Source: Maricaulis sp.
Lineage (GTDB): Bacteria; Pseudomonadota; Alphaproteobacteria; Caulobacterales; Maricaulaceae
Assembly (NCBI GenBank): GCA_002692855.1
Contig: NZMJ01000046.1
Coordinates: forward strand, 255,019 to 319,018
Direction: 5' to 3'
Length of the DNA stretch: 64,000 nucleotides
Position 1 is the stretch's first letter. Each line of letters starts with the position of its first letter. This document shows, in pieces, positions 18,652 to 27,260 of the stretch. The notes under the pieces were generated by a model. That model was not told the origin of the DNA and did no database searches. It saw only the letters and a program-made list of their open reading frames with translations. The translations under genes and the position numbers were made by a program.

Positions 18652-19206
18652 ATGAGAATCCTGCTTGCGTCACTTGCAGCGGCCGCGGCGCTGTCTGCTC
18701 CGGCCTTTTCGCAATCGATGGTGGTTGTCGGCCGCAGCGCAGCAGCCGCCTGCTATCACAACGCCGTCATGCACCAATATGACCGCGCGGCGCTGAATGA
18801 CTGCAATTCCGCGTTCGACTATGCGGTGATGAACCGGGAAACCCGCGCGCGCACCCACGTCAATCGCGCCGTCCTGTTGATGAACATGGGACAGCCCGTC
18901 TCCGCCTTGCGCGATCTCGATGCGGCGGTCGCGCTTCGCTTCAGCCCGCCCGAAGTGCATCTCAATTACTCGGCGGCCTATGTGCGCCTGGAGCGTCCCC
19001 ACGAAGCGGTTGCCGCTGCAACAGCGGCGCTCGACGCCGGTATTGCTCACCCGGAGCGGGCGTATGTGAACCGGGCCGTGGCCTATGAGATGATGGGCGA
19101 CAACGCCTCGGCCTACGCCGATTATCTGGCCGCGCTTCAGCACGACCCGGACTGGATTGACGTGCAACGGGAGCTGAGCCGCTTCCAGGTCGCCAACGGC
19201 AGCTGA
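18652..19206 (+). CDS. Secreted TPR protein, second of a tandem pair
   Basis: A 184-residue exported protein starting at ATG 18652, preceded by GGGAGGA about six bases upstream; the longer tracked ORF is not needed. The signal peptide is MRILLASLAAAAALSAPAFSQ. Helical repeats correspond one to one with those of the upstream paralogue: RTHVNRAVLLMNMGQPVSALRDLDAAVAL, LNYSAAYVRLERPHEAVAAATAALDAG, and AYVNRAVAYEMMGDNASAYADYLAALQHDPDW. The two cysteines (ACYHNAV ... NDCNSA) again have 16 residues between them. The pair arose by duplication. No function is known to me; tldD follows 68 bases downstream but there is no evident link. Confidence 0.85.
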   Translation: MRILLASLAAAAALSAPAFSQSMVVVGRSAAAACYHNAVMHQYDRAALNDCNSAFDYAVMNRETRARTHVNRAVLLMNMGQPVSALRDLDAAVALRFSPPEVHLNYSAAYVRLERPHEAVAAATAALDAGIAHPERAYVNRAVAYEMMGDNASAYADYLAALQHDPDWIDVQRELSRFQVANGS

Positions 19207-19274
19207 CAACCGGGCCTCGCGCCCACCGCCTGCGTCGGTTATCCATGGAGCCTTGCAAGGACCAGTGAGGCTCC

Positions 19275-20687
19275 ATGACCGGCGACCCTTTCGCCCCGTT
19301 TGAATTCGATGCCGAATCCGCTCGCGCGAAAATCGCCGAGCCGCTGAACGGCGCTGATGACGGGGAACTCTTTCTTGAACATGGCGTCAGCGAATCCCTC
19401 GTCTGGGACGACGGCCGTCTGAAATCAGCCAGCTTCGACGCGCTGCGCGGTTTCGGTCTGCGCTGCGTCAGCGGTGAATCGACGGGTTATTCGCACACCT
19501 CCGATCCTTCACTCGCCGCGCTTGTCCGTGCCGGCGAAACGGCCGCCGCCGCCAAGCAGGGACGGTCGGGTACGCTGGCCGCCCCGCCTGCCGGGACCAA
19601 TCGCCGCCTTTACGATTCCATCGATCCGGTTGCCGACCCTGATTTCGAGACGAAGGTCAAACTGCTCGCCGAGATCGACGCCTATGTGCGCGGCCGGGAC
19701 CCGTCCGTCGTGCAGGTCTCGGCCAGCATCGCCGGGTCGCGCCGGATCGTCGGGGTGCTGCGCGCCGACGGTGATCTGAAGACCGATGACCGCCCGCTGG
19801 TCCGGATCAATGTTTCGGTCACCGCCGAGCGCGATGGACGCCGGGAAACCGGATCTGCCGGCGCAGGGGGACGTGACCGCTTTGAAACCTGGCTCGCCCC
19901 GGACCGCTGGAAGGAATTGGCGGACGAGGCGCTTCGCATTGCGCGCGTCAATCTGGACGCCATTGACGCCCGTGCCGGTCAGATGGACGTGGTGCTTGGC
20001 CCGGGCTGGCCCGCTGTGCTGCTTCACGAAGCGGTCGGTCACGGGCTGGAGGGTGACTTCAACCGCAAGGGCAGCTCGGCCTTCTCCGGGCGCATCGGCG
20101 AGCGCGTGGCCGCCCCGGGCGTCACCGTCGTTGATGACGGGACGATCGAGAAACGCCGTGGCTCCCTGACGATTGACGACGAGGGCACGCCGTCCAGCCG
20201 CACCGTTCTGATCGAGGACGGCGTTCTGAAAGGCTATATGCAGGACCGGCTCAATGCCCGCTTGATGGGCGTCGACTCCACCGGCAATGGCCGCCGCGAA
20301 TCCTACGCGCACATGCCGATGCCGCGCATGACCAACACCTATATGCTGGGCGGCAAGGACGATCCGGACGAAATCGTCGCCAGCCTGAAGGACGGGCTCT
20401 ACGCCGTGAATTTCGGTGGCGGCCAGGTCGACATCACGTCCGGCAAGTTCGTCTTCCAGTGTACCGAGGCCTACAAGGTCGAGAACGGCAAGATCGTCGC
20501 GCCCGTGAAGGGCGCGACCCTGATCGGCGACGGACCGACCGCCCTCACCCAGATTTCGATGATCGGCAACGACTTCGCGCTCGACCCCGGCGTCGGCGTC
20601 TGTGGCAAGGCGGGCCAGGGCGTTCCCGTGGGCGTCGGCCAACCGACATTGAAGATTTCCGGCCTGACCGTCGGTGGTGCCGGCTGA
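19275..20687 (+). CDS. tldD: Metalloprotease TldD
   Basis: Catalytic subunit of the TldD/TldE zinc protease, which degrades unfolded peptides and matures certain modified peptides. The 470-residue length is normal. The zinc motif HExxxH is seen in VLLHEAVGHGLEGDF, and the conserved GSSAFSGRIGERVAAPGVTVVDDGT follows. The C-terminal part shows GKDDPDEIVASLKDGLYAVNFGGGQVDITSGKFVFQCTEAYKVENGKI and MIGNDFALDPGVGVCGKAGQGVPVGVGQPTLKISGLTVGG, all classic TldD. Its partner tldE is encoded at 55565-56926 in the same window. Confidence 0.97.
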   Translation: MTGDPFAPFEFDAESARAKIAEPLNGADDGELFLEHGVSESLVWDDGRLKSASFDALRGFGLRCVSGESTGYSHTSDPSLAALVRAGETAAAAKQGRSGTLAAPPAGTNRRLYDSIDPVADPDFETKVKLLAEIDAYVRGRDPSVVQVSASIAGSRRIVGVLRADGDLKTDDRPLVRINVSVTAERDGRRETGSAGAGGRDRFETWLAPDRWKELADEALRIARVNLDAIDARAGQMDVVLGPGWPAVLLHEAVGHGLEGDFNRKGSSAFSGRIGERVAAPGVTVVDDGTIEKRRGSLTIDDEGTPSSRTVLIEDGVLKGYMQDRLNARLMGVDSTGNGRRESYAHMPMPRMTNTYMLGGKDDPDEIVASLKDGLYAVNFGGGQVDITSGKFVFQCTEAYKVENGKIVAPVKGATLIGDGPTALTQISMIGNDFALDPGVGVCGKAGQGVPVGVGQPTLKISGLTVGGAG

Positions 20688-20715
20688 CAACTAAAGAAAT
20701 AGCAGTTCCGTGAAC

Positions 20716-20762
20716 CACCTTACGCAGGTGTAACGGACAAAACGTCCAATCACTGATTAGTG
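20716..20762 (+). promoter_or_regulatory. Three consecutive small dyads upstream of the TonB-dependent receptor gene
   Basis: In the 116-base gap before the receptor, three short inverted repeats follow one another: CACCTTACGCAGGTG (20716-20730), GGACAAAACGTCC (20735-20747) and CACTGATTAGTG (20751-20762). None matches a Fur box. They may be operator half-sites for a regulator of the receptor, or chance. No confident -35/-10 pair could be assigned in the same stretch. Confidence 0.3.
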
Positions 20763-20803
20763 TCTGCCTGTGCATGGGAGGGCGCGTTGCGAGGGAGACG
20801 CGC

Positions 20804-22942
20804 GTGACAGGGATTAAGAGCGCCGCATTGGTCGGCGTAGCCTTTGGCTATTTCGTATTTTCGTTTGAGTCGGTCGCGCAGGACGCCGTGACGCTGCCTG
20901 CGAACACGGCAGATCAGGTCGCCGTGTCCGAGAACGGACGGCAGATCTATCCGGCCGAGTTTTTCGCGGCGTTTTCGCCGGTTACGGCACTGGACATGAC
21001 GTCACGCCTGCCGGGATTTTCCCTCGACGGAGGGGATACGGGCCGGCGCGGACTGGGTGACGCGTTTGGCAATCTGCTGATCGACGGCCGCCGTCCATCC
21101 AACAAGTCCATCTCGCTTGGAACAGTGCTGGAGCGCATTCCGGCTGCGGATGTGGAACGCATCGAGCTGATCACCGAGTCCGGCGGCGAGTTCGAGATGC
21201 GCGGCCATACCCGGCTCGCCAATGTGATCCTGCGCGAAGGCGCGGGTGAATCTTCGTCCTGGAGCGCGCGGCTGTCGCGCTGGGACAATGGCCGCCTGAC
21301 GCCGCGGGGCTCGCTGTCGATGACGCGGACCGCGGGCGAAACTGAATTCACCTTCGGCCTGGAGGGCGGACTTCAGGCCCGCCGCCTGATCCGCCGGGAG
21401 GCTTTCTACACCGGTGGCGGCACGCTTCTCGAGCTGCGCGAGGAAAACGACCAGCGCGACTACTGGGAGGTCAATCCCACCGTCTCTGTCAGCACGACAC
21501 TGGGCGATGGTTCGCGCCTCCAGTTCGACGGCCGGGGCTGGATCTGGGAGTGGCACCGGGTCAATTCCGGCCTGGTCGACGGGGTATCCCCGACCGGAAC
21601 CCGGACGCCGATCCGGTATGAGCGCTCCGAGACCTTCAATTACGGCATGGGATCTCGCGGCTCGCTGACCTGGAGCCGTGACTGGTCGGACAATTTCTCG
21701 TCGGTAACGACCGGCTATGTGTCCTACGAACAATGGGAAGACGGGCCGGAACCCTTCGAGGTTTATGACCCGGTCAATTTCGTTGAAGCGGTCATTTTCG
21801 AAGCCGAAGGCAATTACACCGAACTGGCCCTGCGTCAGGCATTCTCCTGGACGCCCGGCGACGCGCACACGGTGGAATTCGGCGCCGAGGGCGCATTCAA
21901 CGCCCGCGATTCCTTCTTTGCCCTCACCTATGACGACGGCACCACGGTGACGCCGATCAATATCCCGGTGGCACAGGCCCTCGTGGAAGAGCGCCGAGCC
22001 GAAGTGTTCGGCCGTTACGTGTGGACGATCAACGACGCTTTCACGCTGGAATCAGGTCTCAGACTCGAATTTTCCGAGATCGCCCAGACTGGCGATGCCG
22101 AACAGACCCGCACATTCTTCTATCCCAAGCCGTCGGTGACGCTGAACTGGCGTGTCGATGACGCCAACCGGTTGCGCTTCGCCGTGGAACGCGACGTTGC
22201 CCAGCTCGAATTTGGCAAGTTTGCCAGTTCCGTTGACCTCGACAACAACAACCAGACCGTCGGCAATCCGGACTACGAACCGCAGCGCACCTGGACGGTC
22301 GAGGCCGAATGGACCCGGAATTTCGGGGATGATGCCACCGTATCGATCACGGTGGGCCGCGACATGATCGAAGGTCTTGATGACTTCGAGCCGCGCTTTG
22401 ACGCGGTCAATGGCCGCTTCTTCGACGTGCCGGGCAATATCGGCGACGGCACAATTGACCGGGTCACGCTGAACGCCACCACCCCGCTGGACCGGATCGG
22501 CCTGTCGAACGCCGTCCTGACCACCTTCCTGGAATGGTATGGCACCAACATCACCGATCCGCTGACCGGTCGTGACCGCCAGTTCTCCGGCATTCGTGAA
22601 TGGGAGATGCGGTTCGACTTCCGCCAGACCTTCCCCGAGAACCAGTGGGCTTGGGGATGGGATTATTACTGGCTGTCGAACGGCCGCAATTACCGCGCCA
22701 ATGAGCTGCAACAGAACGGCTTCTCGGACGGTGATTTCGACATCTATATCGAGACCACGCGCTGGCTGGGCGTCACCACGCGTCTGGGCGCGGACTATGT
22801 CTTCGACAATGGCCAGGACCAGCGGCGTTATTTCTTCAACCGGGACCTGGGAGGCCGCCAGGGCCGTGTTGTGGACTTCGTGGAAGACCGCAATGTCCGC
22901 GAGGGCCCGACGGTCTATCTTGAAATGCGCGGAACATTCTGA
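20804..22942 (+). CDS. TonB-dependent outer membrane receptor
   Basis: Outer membrane beta-barrel transporter of 712 residues from GTG 20804, which has GAGGGAGA five bases upstream; an in-frame ATG at 20774 lacks a ribosome binding site. A signal peptide (MTGIKSAALVGVAFGYFVFSFESVAQ) precedes the plug domain, where DMTSRLPGFSLDGGDTGRRGLGDAFGNLLIDGRRPSNKS and IPAADVERIELITESGG are recognisable. The rest is a barrel with alternating aromatic strands, ending in EMRGTF with the expected terminal phenylalanine. An N-terminal signalling domain (STN) is not evident. Substrate unknown: no siderophore, vitamin or glycan genes adjoin it; the closest neighbour is a peptide transporter on the opposite strand. 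Confidence 0.92.
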   Translation: MTGIKSAALVGVAFGYFVFSFESVAQDAVTLPANTADQVAVSENGRQIYPAEFFAAFSPVTALDMTSRLPGFSLDGGDTGRRGLGDAFGNLLIDGRRPSNKSISLGTVLERIPAADVERIELITESGGEFEMRGHTRLANVILREGAGESSSWSARLSRWDNGRLTPRGSLSMTRTAGETEFTFGLEGGLQARRLIRREAFYTGGGTLLELREENDQRDYWEVNPTVSVSTTLGDGSRLQFDGRGWIWEWHRVNSGLVDGVSPTGTRTPIRYERSETFNYGMGSRGSLTWSRDWSDNFSSVTTGYVSYEQWEDGPEPFEVYDPVNFVEAVIFEAEGNYTELALRQAFSWTPGDAHTVEFGAEGAFNARDSFFALTYDDGTTVTPINIPVAQALVEERRAEVFGRYVWTINDAFTLESGLRLEFSEIAQTGDAEQTRTFFYPKPSVTLNWRVDDANRLRFAVERDVAQLEFGKFASSVDLDNNNQTVGNPDYEPQRTWTVEAEWTRNFGDDATVSITVGRDMIEGLDDFEPRFDAVNGRFFDVPGNIGDGTIDRVTLNATTPLDRIGLSNAVLTTFLEWYGTNITDPLTGRDRQFSGIREWEMRFDFRQTFPENQWAWGWDYYWLSNGRNYRANELQQNGFSDGDFDIYIETTRWLGVTTRLGADYVFDNGQDQRRYFFNRDLGGRQGRVVDFVEDRNVREGPTVYLEMRGTF

Positions 22943-22983
22943 CGGGCCACGCCCCCTCCGACGCGACACCGGCAGAATGAGAA

Positions 22984-23013
22984 AGGGCCGCGGAGAATGC
23001 TCTCCGCGGCCCT
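22984..23013. terminator. Bidirectional terminator between the receptor and transporter genes
   Basis: AGGGCCGCGGAGA and TCTCCGCGGCCCT form a perfect 13-base stem with the loop ATGC. On the minus strand the stem is followed by TTTCTCATTCT; on the plus strand only a short weak T-containing tail follows. It lies in the 95-base gap between two convergent genes, as expected for a shared terminator. Confidence 0.75.
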
Positions 23014-23037
23014 TGTCATTTCCGGTTGGGCGACGCC

Positions 23038-24849
23038 TTACGGCGCGCCGGACGTCCGGTCCATCGAAGGCCCGCCGGCCTCGGTGTCCTCGGGGTGGGA
23101 CTCCAGCTGCGAGTCCGCACCGGCCATCAGCCATTTGATCAGGGGCGAGATCAGCAGCATCACCACTGCGATGCCGATCGCGATCATGCCGACCTGCGAA
23201 TAAACGCTGACATAGGTCGCCTTGGCTGCCGCCACGTCGGTCAGCTGACCGGCGATGGTTTCCGCACCCGTGGTCGACGCGATCACGCCCGACAGGTAGT
23301 TGGACAGGCCCGAGTAGAGGAACCAGGCCCCCATCGTCATGCCCACCACGCGTGCCGGAGCCAGCTTGGTCACAGCCGAAAGGCCGACCGGTGACAGCAT
23401 CAATTCGCCCATCGTGTGGATGAAGTAGATGAGGAAGATGAAGTAGACGGCCGTCATCCCTGCATCACCGCTCAGCCCCATGCCGCCAACCAGGGCGAAG
23501 AAGCCCAGGCCCGCCATGAACACGCCGAGGGCGAATTTCACGGGCGTTGAGGGGTTCATCTTCTTCTTCGCCAGGTAGATCCACAGCCAGGCGAGGACTG
23601 GGGCGAAGATGAAGATGAAACCGGCATTGAGCGACTGGAAGACCGGAGCCGGAACCGACCATCCGAAGATGGTGCGGTCCACGAGGCGGTCAGTGAAAAG
23701 GTTCAGGGACGAACCAGCCTGTTCGAACAGCGCCCAGAACGGGATCTGCGCGAGTACGAAATAGGTGGCCGCAAACATCCGGCGGCGTTCGATTCCCTTC
23801 GTCCTCAGGACGGCATAGCCGATCAGGAAGATGAACATCACGATGCCGAGGATGGCGGAAACGCCGCCCATATAGTCCGGCATCATCACGGCGACCATCG
23901 ACACGGCGATGATGCCCAGGCCGGCGAGATAGCAGGCCCATTCGACGTTGATCGGGCCGAACACCTTCTTTTTCAGCTTCTCGGGATCAGGCGGATCCGC
24001 CCGGCCTTCAAGCCAGTGCTGGAAGAACAGGAAGGTCAGCAGTCCTGCGAGCATGCCGATACCGGCAAGACCGAACCCCCAGGCCCAGCCCCAGACAATG
24101 CCGATGATGCCGACGGTCCACGACGCCAGGAAGGAGCCCAGGTTGATACCCATGTAGAACAGGGTGAAGCCCGAATCTCGCCGCGTATCTCCAAGCTCGT
24201 AGAGCGATCCCACGATCGTCGAGATATTCGCCTTCAGGAAGCCGACGCCCGCAATGATCAGGGCGAGCGCAAGATAGAGGATGTTCACGTAGAGCGGGTC
24301 CTGTTCGACCCGGCGCTCCGTATCCGCCATCAAGACCGTACCGGGCAGCCCGACCACGTCCGGGCTCTCGATGATCATCTGGTCGCCGCCTTCGGCAAAG
24401 CTGATCACCGACTGGCCGGCATCGGAGACGATCAGCGGAATGGCATCGCCGCCCCGCCCGTCGAGCGTCAGTTCGTACTCCGCGCCATCATAGGTCAGGA
24501 TTTCACGTGATCCCGCGCCTTCAAAGGCCATCATGCCGTGTCCGAAGACCAGCAGGATCGCACCGAAGGTGACCGCCTTTCGTTGCCCGAGATACTTGTC
24601 GGCCAGGCTGCCGCCGATGATCGTCATCACGTAGACGAGCGCGACATAGGCTCCATAGATCAGGTTTGACCGCTCGTCCGAGAACAGGAAGTGCTGCGTC
24701 AGATAGATGATCAGCAGGCCACGCATCCCGTAATAGGAAAAGCGCTCCCACATCTCGGTGAAGAACAGAATGGCCAGCCCTTTCGGGTGGCCAAAAAAGC
24801 TTGTGTCTTTTGAAGGCGCGGACGAGGCCGGCGCGGGCGTGTCTGTCAC
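23038..24849 (-). CDS. POT/PTR2-family peptide transporter with inserted extracytoplasmic domain
   Basis: Proton-coupled di/tripeptide transporter of the major facilitator superfamily, 603 residues. Family signs are FFGHPKGLAILFFTEMWERFSYYGMRGLLIIYLTQHF with the ExxERFxYYG motif and GFLKANISTIVGSLYE, then FTLFYMGINLGSFLASWTVG. It is about 100 residues longer than Escherichia coli DtpA; some 70 extra residues (REILTYDGAEYELTLDG ... LMADTERRVEQDP) lie between helices 3 and 4, a loop that faces the periplasm in this family. They look beta-rich and hydrophilic. It stands alone, separated from the receptor gene by a terminator. Confidence 0.93.
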   Translation of the reverse strand: MTDTPAPASSAPSKDTSFFGHPKGLAILFFTEMWERFSYYGMRGLLIIYLTQHFLFSDERSNLIYGAYVALVYVMTIIGGSLADKYLGQRKAVTFGAILLVFGHGMMAFEGAGSREILTYDGAEYELTLDGRGGDAIPLIVSDAGQSVISFAEGGDQMIIESPDVVGLPGTVLMADTERRVEQDPLYVNILYLALALIIAGVGFLKANISTIVGSLYELGDTRRDSGFTLFYMGINLGSFLASWTVGIIGIVWGWAWGFGLAGIGMLAGLLTFLFFQHWLEGRADPPDPEKLKKKVFGPINVEWACYLAGLGIIAVSMVAVMMPDYMGGVSAILGIVMFIFLIGYAVLRTKGIERRRMFAATYFVLAQIPFWALFEQAGSSLNLFTDRLVDRTIFGWSVPAPVFQSLNAGFIFIFAPVLAWLWIYLAKKKMNPSTPVKFALGVFMAGLGFFALVGGMGLSGDAGMTAVYFIFLIYFIHTMGELMLSPVGLSAVTKLAPARVVGMTMGAWFLYSGLSNYLSGVIASTTGAETIAGQLTDVAAAKATYVSVYSQVGMIAIGIAVVMLLISPLIKWLMAGADSQLESHPEDTEAGGPSMDRTSGAP

Positions 24850-24943
24850 GTTGATCTCCCCTTATTCGATCAATCGGTCGAATTGGCGCGCACTTGACCA
24901 CGGGGAAAGGGCGGGCTCAAGCCCGCAATGTTTCAAGACTTCG

Positions 24944-26317
24944 TCAGTATGCGCACTCGGTGAAAGCCGGTTCGACCGACCCGCCCCAGCGGCCATGATA
25001 CCGCTCGAGCAAATCTTCGGCCGCCGTCTTACCGGTCGCCGCGATCTCGTTGAGATCATCGAGGAAGAGTGTCTCGTATTCACCGTGCATGTTCTGGCGT
25101 TCGCGCCGGCGCAACCCGCCGCGACTGATGGCCAGCGCATCGCGTGCGATCTGCTGGACCGTCGTGTTGCGGAACGGCGTCTTCAGCGCCGTTTTCGCGA
25201 CATCGATTCGCAACTGGCTACGCTCCTCGTCGGTCCAGTCCTTGACCAACTGCCACGCCTCGTCGAGCGCCGCATCGTCATAGAGCAGCCCAACCCAGAA
25301 GGCCGGCAGGGCGCACAGGCGGTTCCAAGGCCCGCCATCCGCACCGCGCATTTCCAGGAAGGTTTTCAGGCGCACTTCCGGGAATATTGTCGACAAATGA
25401 TCTTCCCAGTCACTCATCACCGGGCGTTCGCCGGGCAGCGCCGGCAGCTTTCCGGCCATGAAATCCCGGAAGCTCTGCCCCGAGGCATCGATGAATTTTC
25501 CGCCGCGCTTGACGAAATACATCGGCACGTCGAGCACCCACTCGGCATACCGTTCGAACCCCATCCCGTCCTCGAACGCGAAGGGCAGCATGCCGGTCCG
25601 GTTGTTGTCGGTGTCGGCCCAGATATGGGCACGGTAGGACAGGAAGCCGTTCGGCTTGCCGTCGGCGAAAGGCGAATTGGCGAACAACGCCGTCGCGACC
25701 GGCTGCAGGGCCAGTGAGACCCGCATTTTCTTCACCATGTCGGCTTCGCTCGAGAAATCGAGATTCGTCTGAACGGTACACGACCGGAACATCATCTGGT
25801 GGCCCCGCGTGCCGACCTTCGGCATGTAGGCCTTCATGATGTTGTACCGGTCCTTCGGCATCATCGGCGTGTCTTCAAGCGACCATTTCGGCGAGAAGCC
25901 AAGCCCCAGAAAGCCCGCGCCGATCTCGTCGGCCACGGCCTTGACCTCTTTCAGGTGACCATTCACCTCGGCACAGGTCTGGTGGAGCGTTTCAAGCGGC
26001 GCACCTGACAATTCGAACTGACCGCCGGGTTCCAGGCTGACGCTGGCTCCGTCGCGTTTCAGCGCAATCGGCTTGCCGTTTTCCAGAACCTCTTCCCAGC
26101 CAAACCGGGTCAGCCCTTCGAGCATCTTTCGAACGCTCGGGCCGTCGGATTCATAAGGCAGCGGGTCGTGTCCGTTCAGCGAAAAGCCGAATTTCTCGTG
26201 TTCAGTGCCGATCCGCCAGGCCGCGCGCGGCTTGCATCCGGAAGCCAGATGACCGGCAAGGTCCTCGATCGTTTCAACCGGGGCGCCGTCGCCGCCTTGT
26301 CCATAAGTTCCGCTCAC
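24944..26317 (-). CDS. gshA: Glutamate-cysteine ligase (alphaproteobacterial/plant type)
   Basis: Catalyses the first step of glutathione synthesis, ATP-dependent joining of glutamate and cysteine. Family features include [17 protein letters not shown] near the N-terminus, [42 protein letters not shown]-like [21 protein letters not shown] and [26 protein letters not shown]. The tracked ORF starts at an ATG at 26365, but that has no ribosome binding site; GTG at 26317 ([20 protein letters not shown]) has GAGGG upstream and gives 457 residues, close to the usual length. The C-terminus ends AFTECAY. The start remains uncertain by 16 residues. It lies downstream of rsmE on the same strand. Confidence 0.94.
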   Translation of the reverse strand: MSGTYGQGGDGAPVETIEDLAGHLASGCKPRAAWRIGTEHEKFGFSLNGHDPLPYESDGPSVRKMLEGLTRFGWEEVLENGKPIALKRDGASVSLEPGGQFELSGAPLETLHQTCAEVNGHLKEVKAVADEIGAGFLGLGFSPKWSLEDTPMMPKDRYNIMKAYMPKVGTRGHQMMFRSCTVQTNLDFSSEADMVKKMRVSLALQPVATALFANSPFADGKPNGFLSYRAHIWADTDNNRTGMLPFAFEDGMGFERYAEWVLDVPMYFVKRGGKFIDASGQSFRDFMAGKLPALPGERPVMSDWEDHLSTIFPEVRLKTFLEMRGADGGPWNRLCALPAFWVGLLYDDAALDEAWQLVKDWTDEERSQLRIDVAKTALKTPFRNTTVQQIARDALAISRGGLRRRERQNMHGEYETLFLDDLNEIAATGKTAAEDLLERYHGRWGGSVEPAFTECAY

Positions 26318-26390
26318 GCCCAGCCCTCGCTTGTCTCGCGCATCAGTTATGCGCGGCCTCGCCATTCGGCAAGGTCAGCTCACGCGTGAT

Positions 26391-26403
26391 TGAACACTGT
26401 TCA
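26391..26403. promoter_or_regulatory. Perfect dyad TGAACACTGTTCA upstream of gshA
   Basis: TGAACA and TGTTCA flank a single C in the gap between the end of rsmE and the gshA start. The site is about 74 bases upstream of the preferred gshA start. The arms resemble a LexA half-site, but the spacing (GAAC-N3-GTTC) does not fit known LexA boxes. A regulator-binding site is possible; chance is not excluded. Confidence 0.3.
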
Positions 26404-26408
26404 GGGAT

Positions 26409-27170
26409 TTATGCCCAGTCGCCCAGCACGGCCTGCCACAGGGTCAGCGCGGCGACCGCTGCCGTATCCGCGCGCAGGATGCGGGGACCCAGACCGATGG
26501 CGTGAACGAAGGGCAGGCTGCGCAGCCGCGTCCGCTCATCAGGCGAGAACCCGCCCTCGGGTCCGATCAGTATGGCAGTCCGACCGGTCGCAAGGCGCTG
26601 GAACACTTCCAGCGCAGGACCTGCACGGCCGGCATCCCCGCCCCACTGGGCGTCCGGATCATCACCCGCCTCGTCGCAATAGATCAGCGCCCGATCGGGA
26701 TCCCAGCCATCCAGAACGCGGTCCAGTGTCGCCGCCTCGGCAATCTCCGGGATATCCAGGCGCTCGGTCTGCTCGGCCGCCTCCTTGGCAATGGACATGA
26801 AACGGTCGATTCTCACGCGCTCGGACTGCGTAAAACGGGTAAGGACAGGCCGGATGCGCCGTGCGCCCAGCTCGGTCGCCTTTTCGACGATGAAGTCGGT
26901 GCGCGCTTTCTTCACGGGTGCAAACAGGAGATCGAGATCGGGTACCGGTCTGGCCTCGCGCAGTTGCCTCGACACGGACAGCACTGCGGATTTGCGCGAC
27001 GCTTGCGACACTTGGGCTAGCCACTCGCCATCGCGCGCGTTGAACAGTCGCACCGGGTCGCCCTGGCCCCGGCGCATCACCGTCACCAGATAATGCGTGT
27101 CGTCCTTGCCCAGCTGGACATCACGACCGGCGGCCAGCGCCGTTTCAAGATGGAGACGGGGAATATTCAT
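26409..27170 (-). CDS. rsmE: 16S rRNA (uracil(1498)-N(3))-methyltransferase
   Basis: SPOUT-class enzyme that methylates U1498 of 16S rRNA in the assembled 30S subunit. ATG 27170 gives 253 residues beginning MNIPRLHLETALAAGRDVQL; the 73 extra residues in the tracked ORF have no family resemblance. Motifs are HYLVTVMRRGQGDPVRLFNARDGEW in the PUA-like N-terminal domain, KKARTDFIVEKATELGARRIRPV, and the AdoMet knot region ILIGPEGGFSPDE with LGPRILRADTAAVAAL. It is divergent from the aldehyde dehydrogenase gene and followed by gshA. Confidence 0.96.
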   Translation of the reverse strand: MNIPRLHLETALAAGRDVQLGKDDTHYLVTVMRRGQGDPVRLFNARDGEWLAQVSQASRKSAVLSVSRQLREARPVPDLDLLFAPVKKARTDFIVEKATELGARRIRPVLTRFTQSERVRIDRFMSIAKEAAEQTERLDIPEIAEAATLDRVLDGWDPDRALIYCDEAGDDPDAQWGGDAGRAGPALEVFQRLATGRTAILIGPEGGFSPDERTRLRSLPFVHAIGLGPRILRADTAAVAALTLWQAVLGDWA

Positions 27171-27260
27171 GCCTGATCCATAGCGCGGTTCGCCAATGGG
27201 CGGAACGGGCCGCACGAGCGACGGGTTATAGTGGTGCAGACAGACCGAGGGATCACCGCA

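Noticed and set aside
19509-20690. 393-residue minus-strand ORF opposite tldD
   Set aside because: Antisense shadow of tldD, which has an intact HEAVGH motif.
22052-23134. 360-residue minus-strand ORF at the end of the TonB-dependent receptor gene
   Set aside because: It crosses the 13-base terminator hairpin and two convergent gene ends; no domain recognised.
26391-26403. LexA box before gshA
   Set aside because: The dyad is GAAC-N3-GTTC. Alphaproteobacterial LexA sites are GTTC-N7-GTTC and the Gram-positive type is GAAC-N4-GTTC, so the spacing does not fit; kept only as an unassigned dyad.
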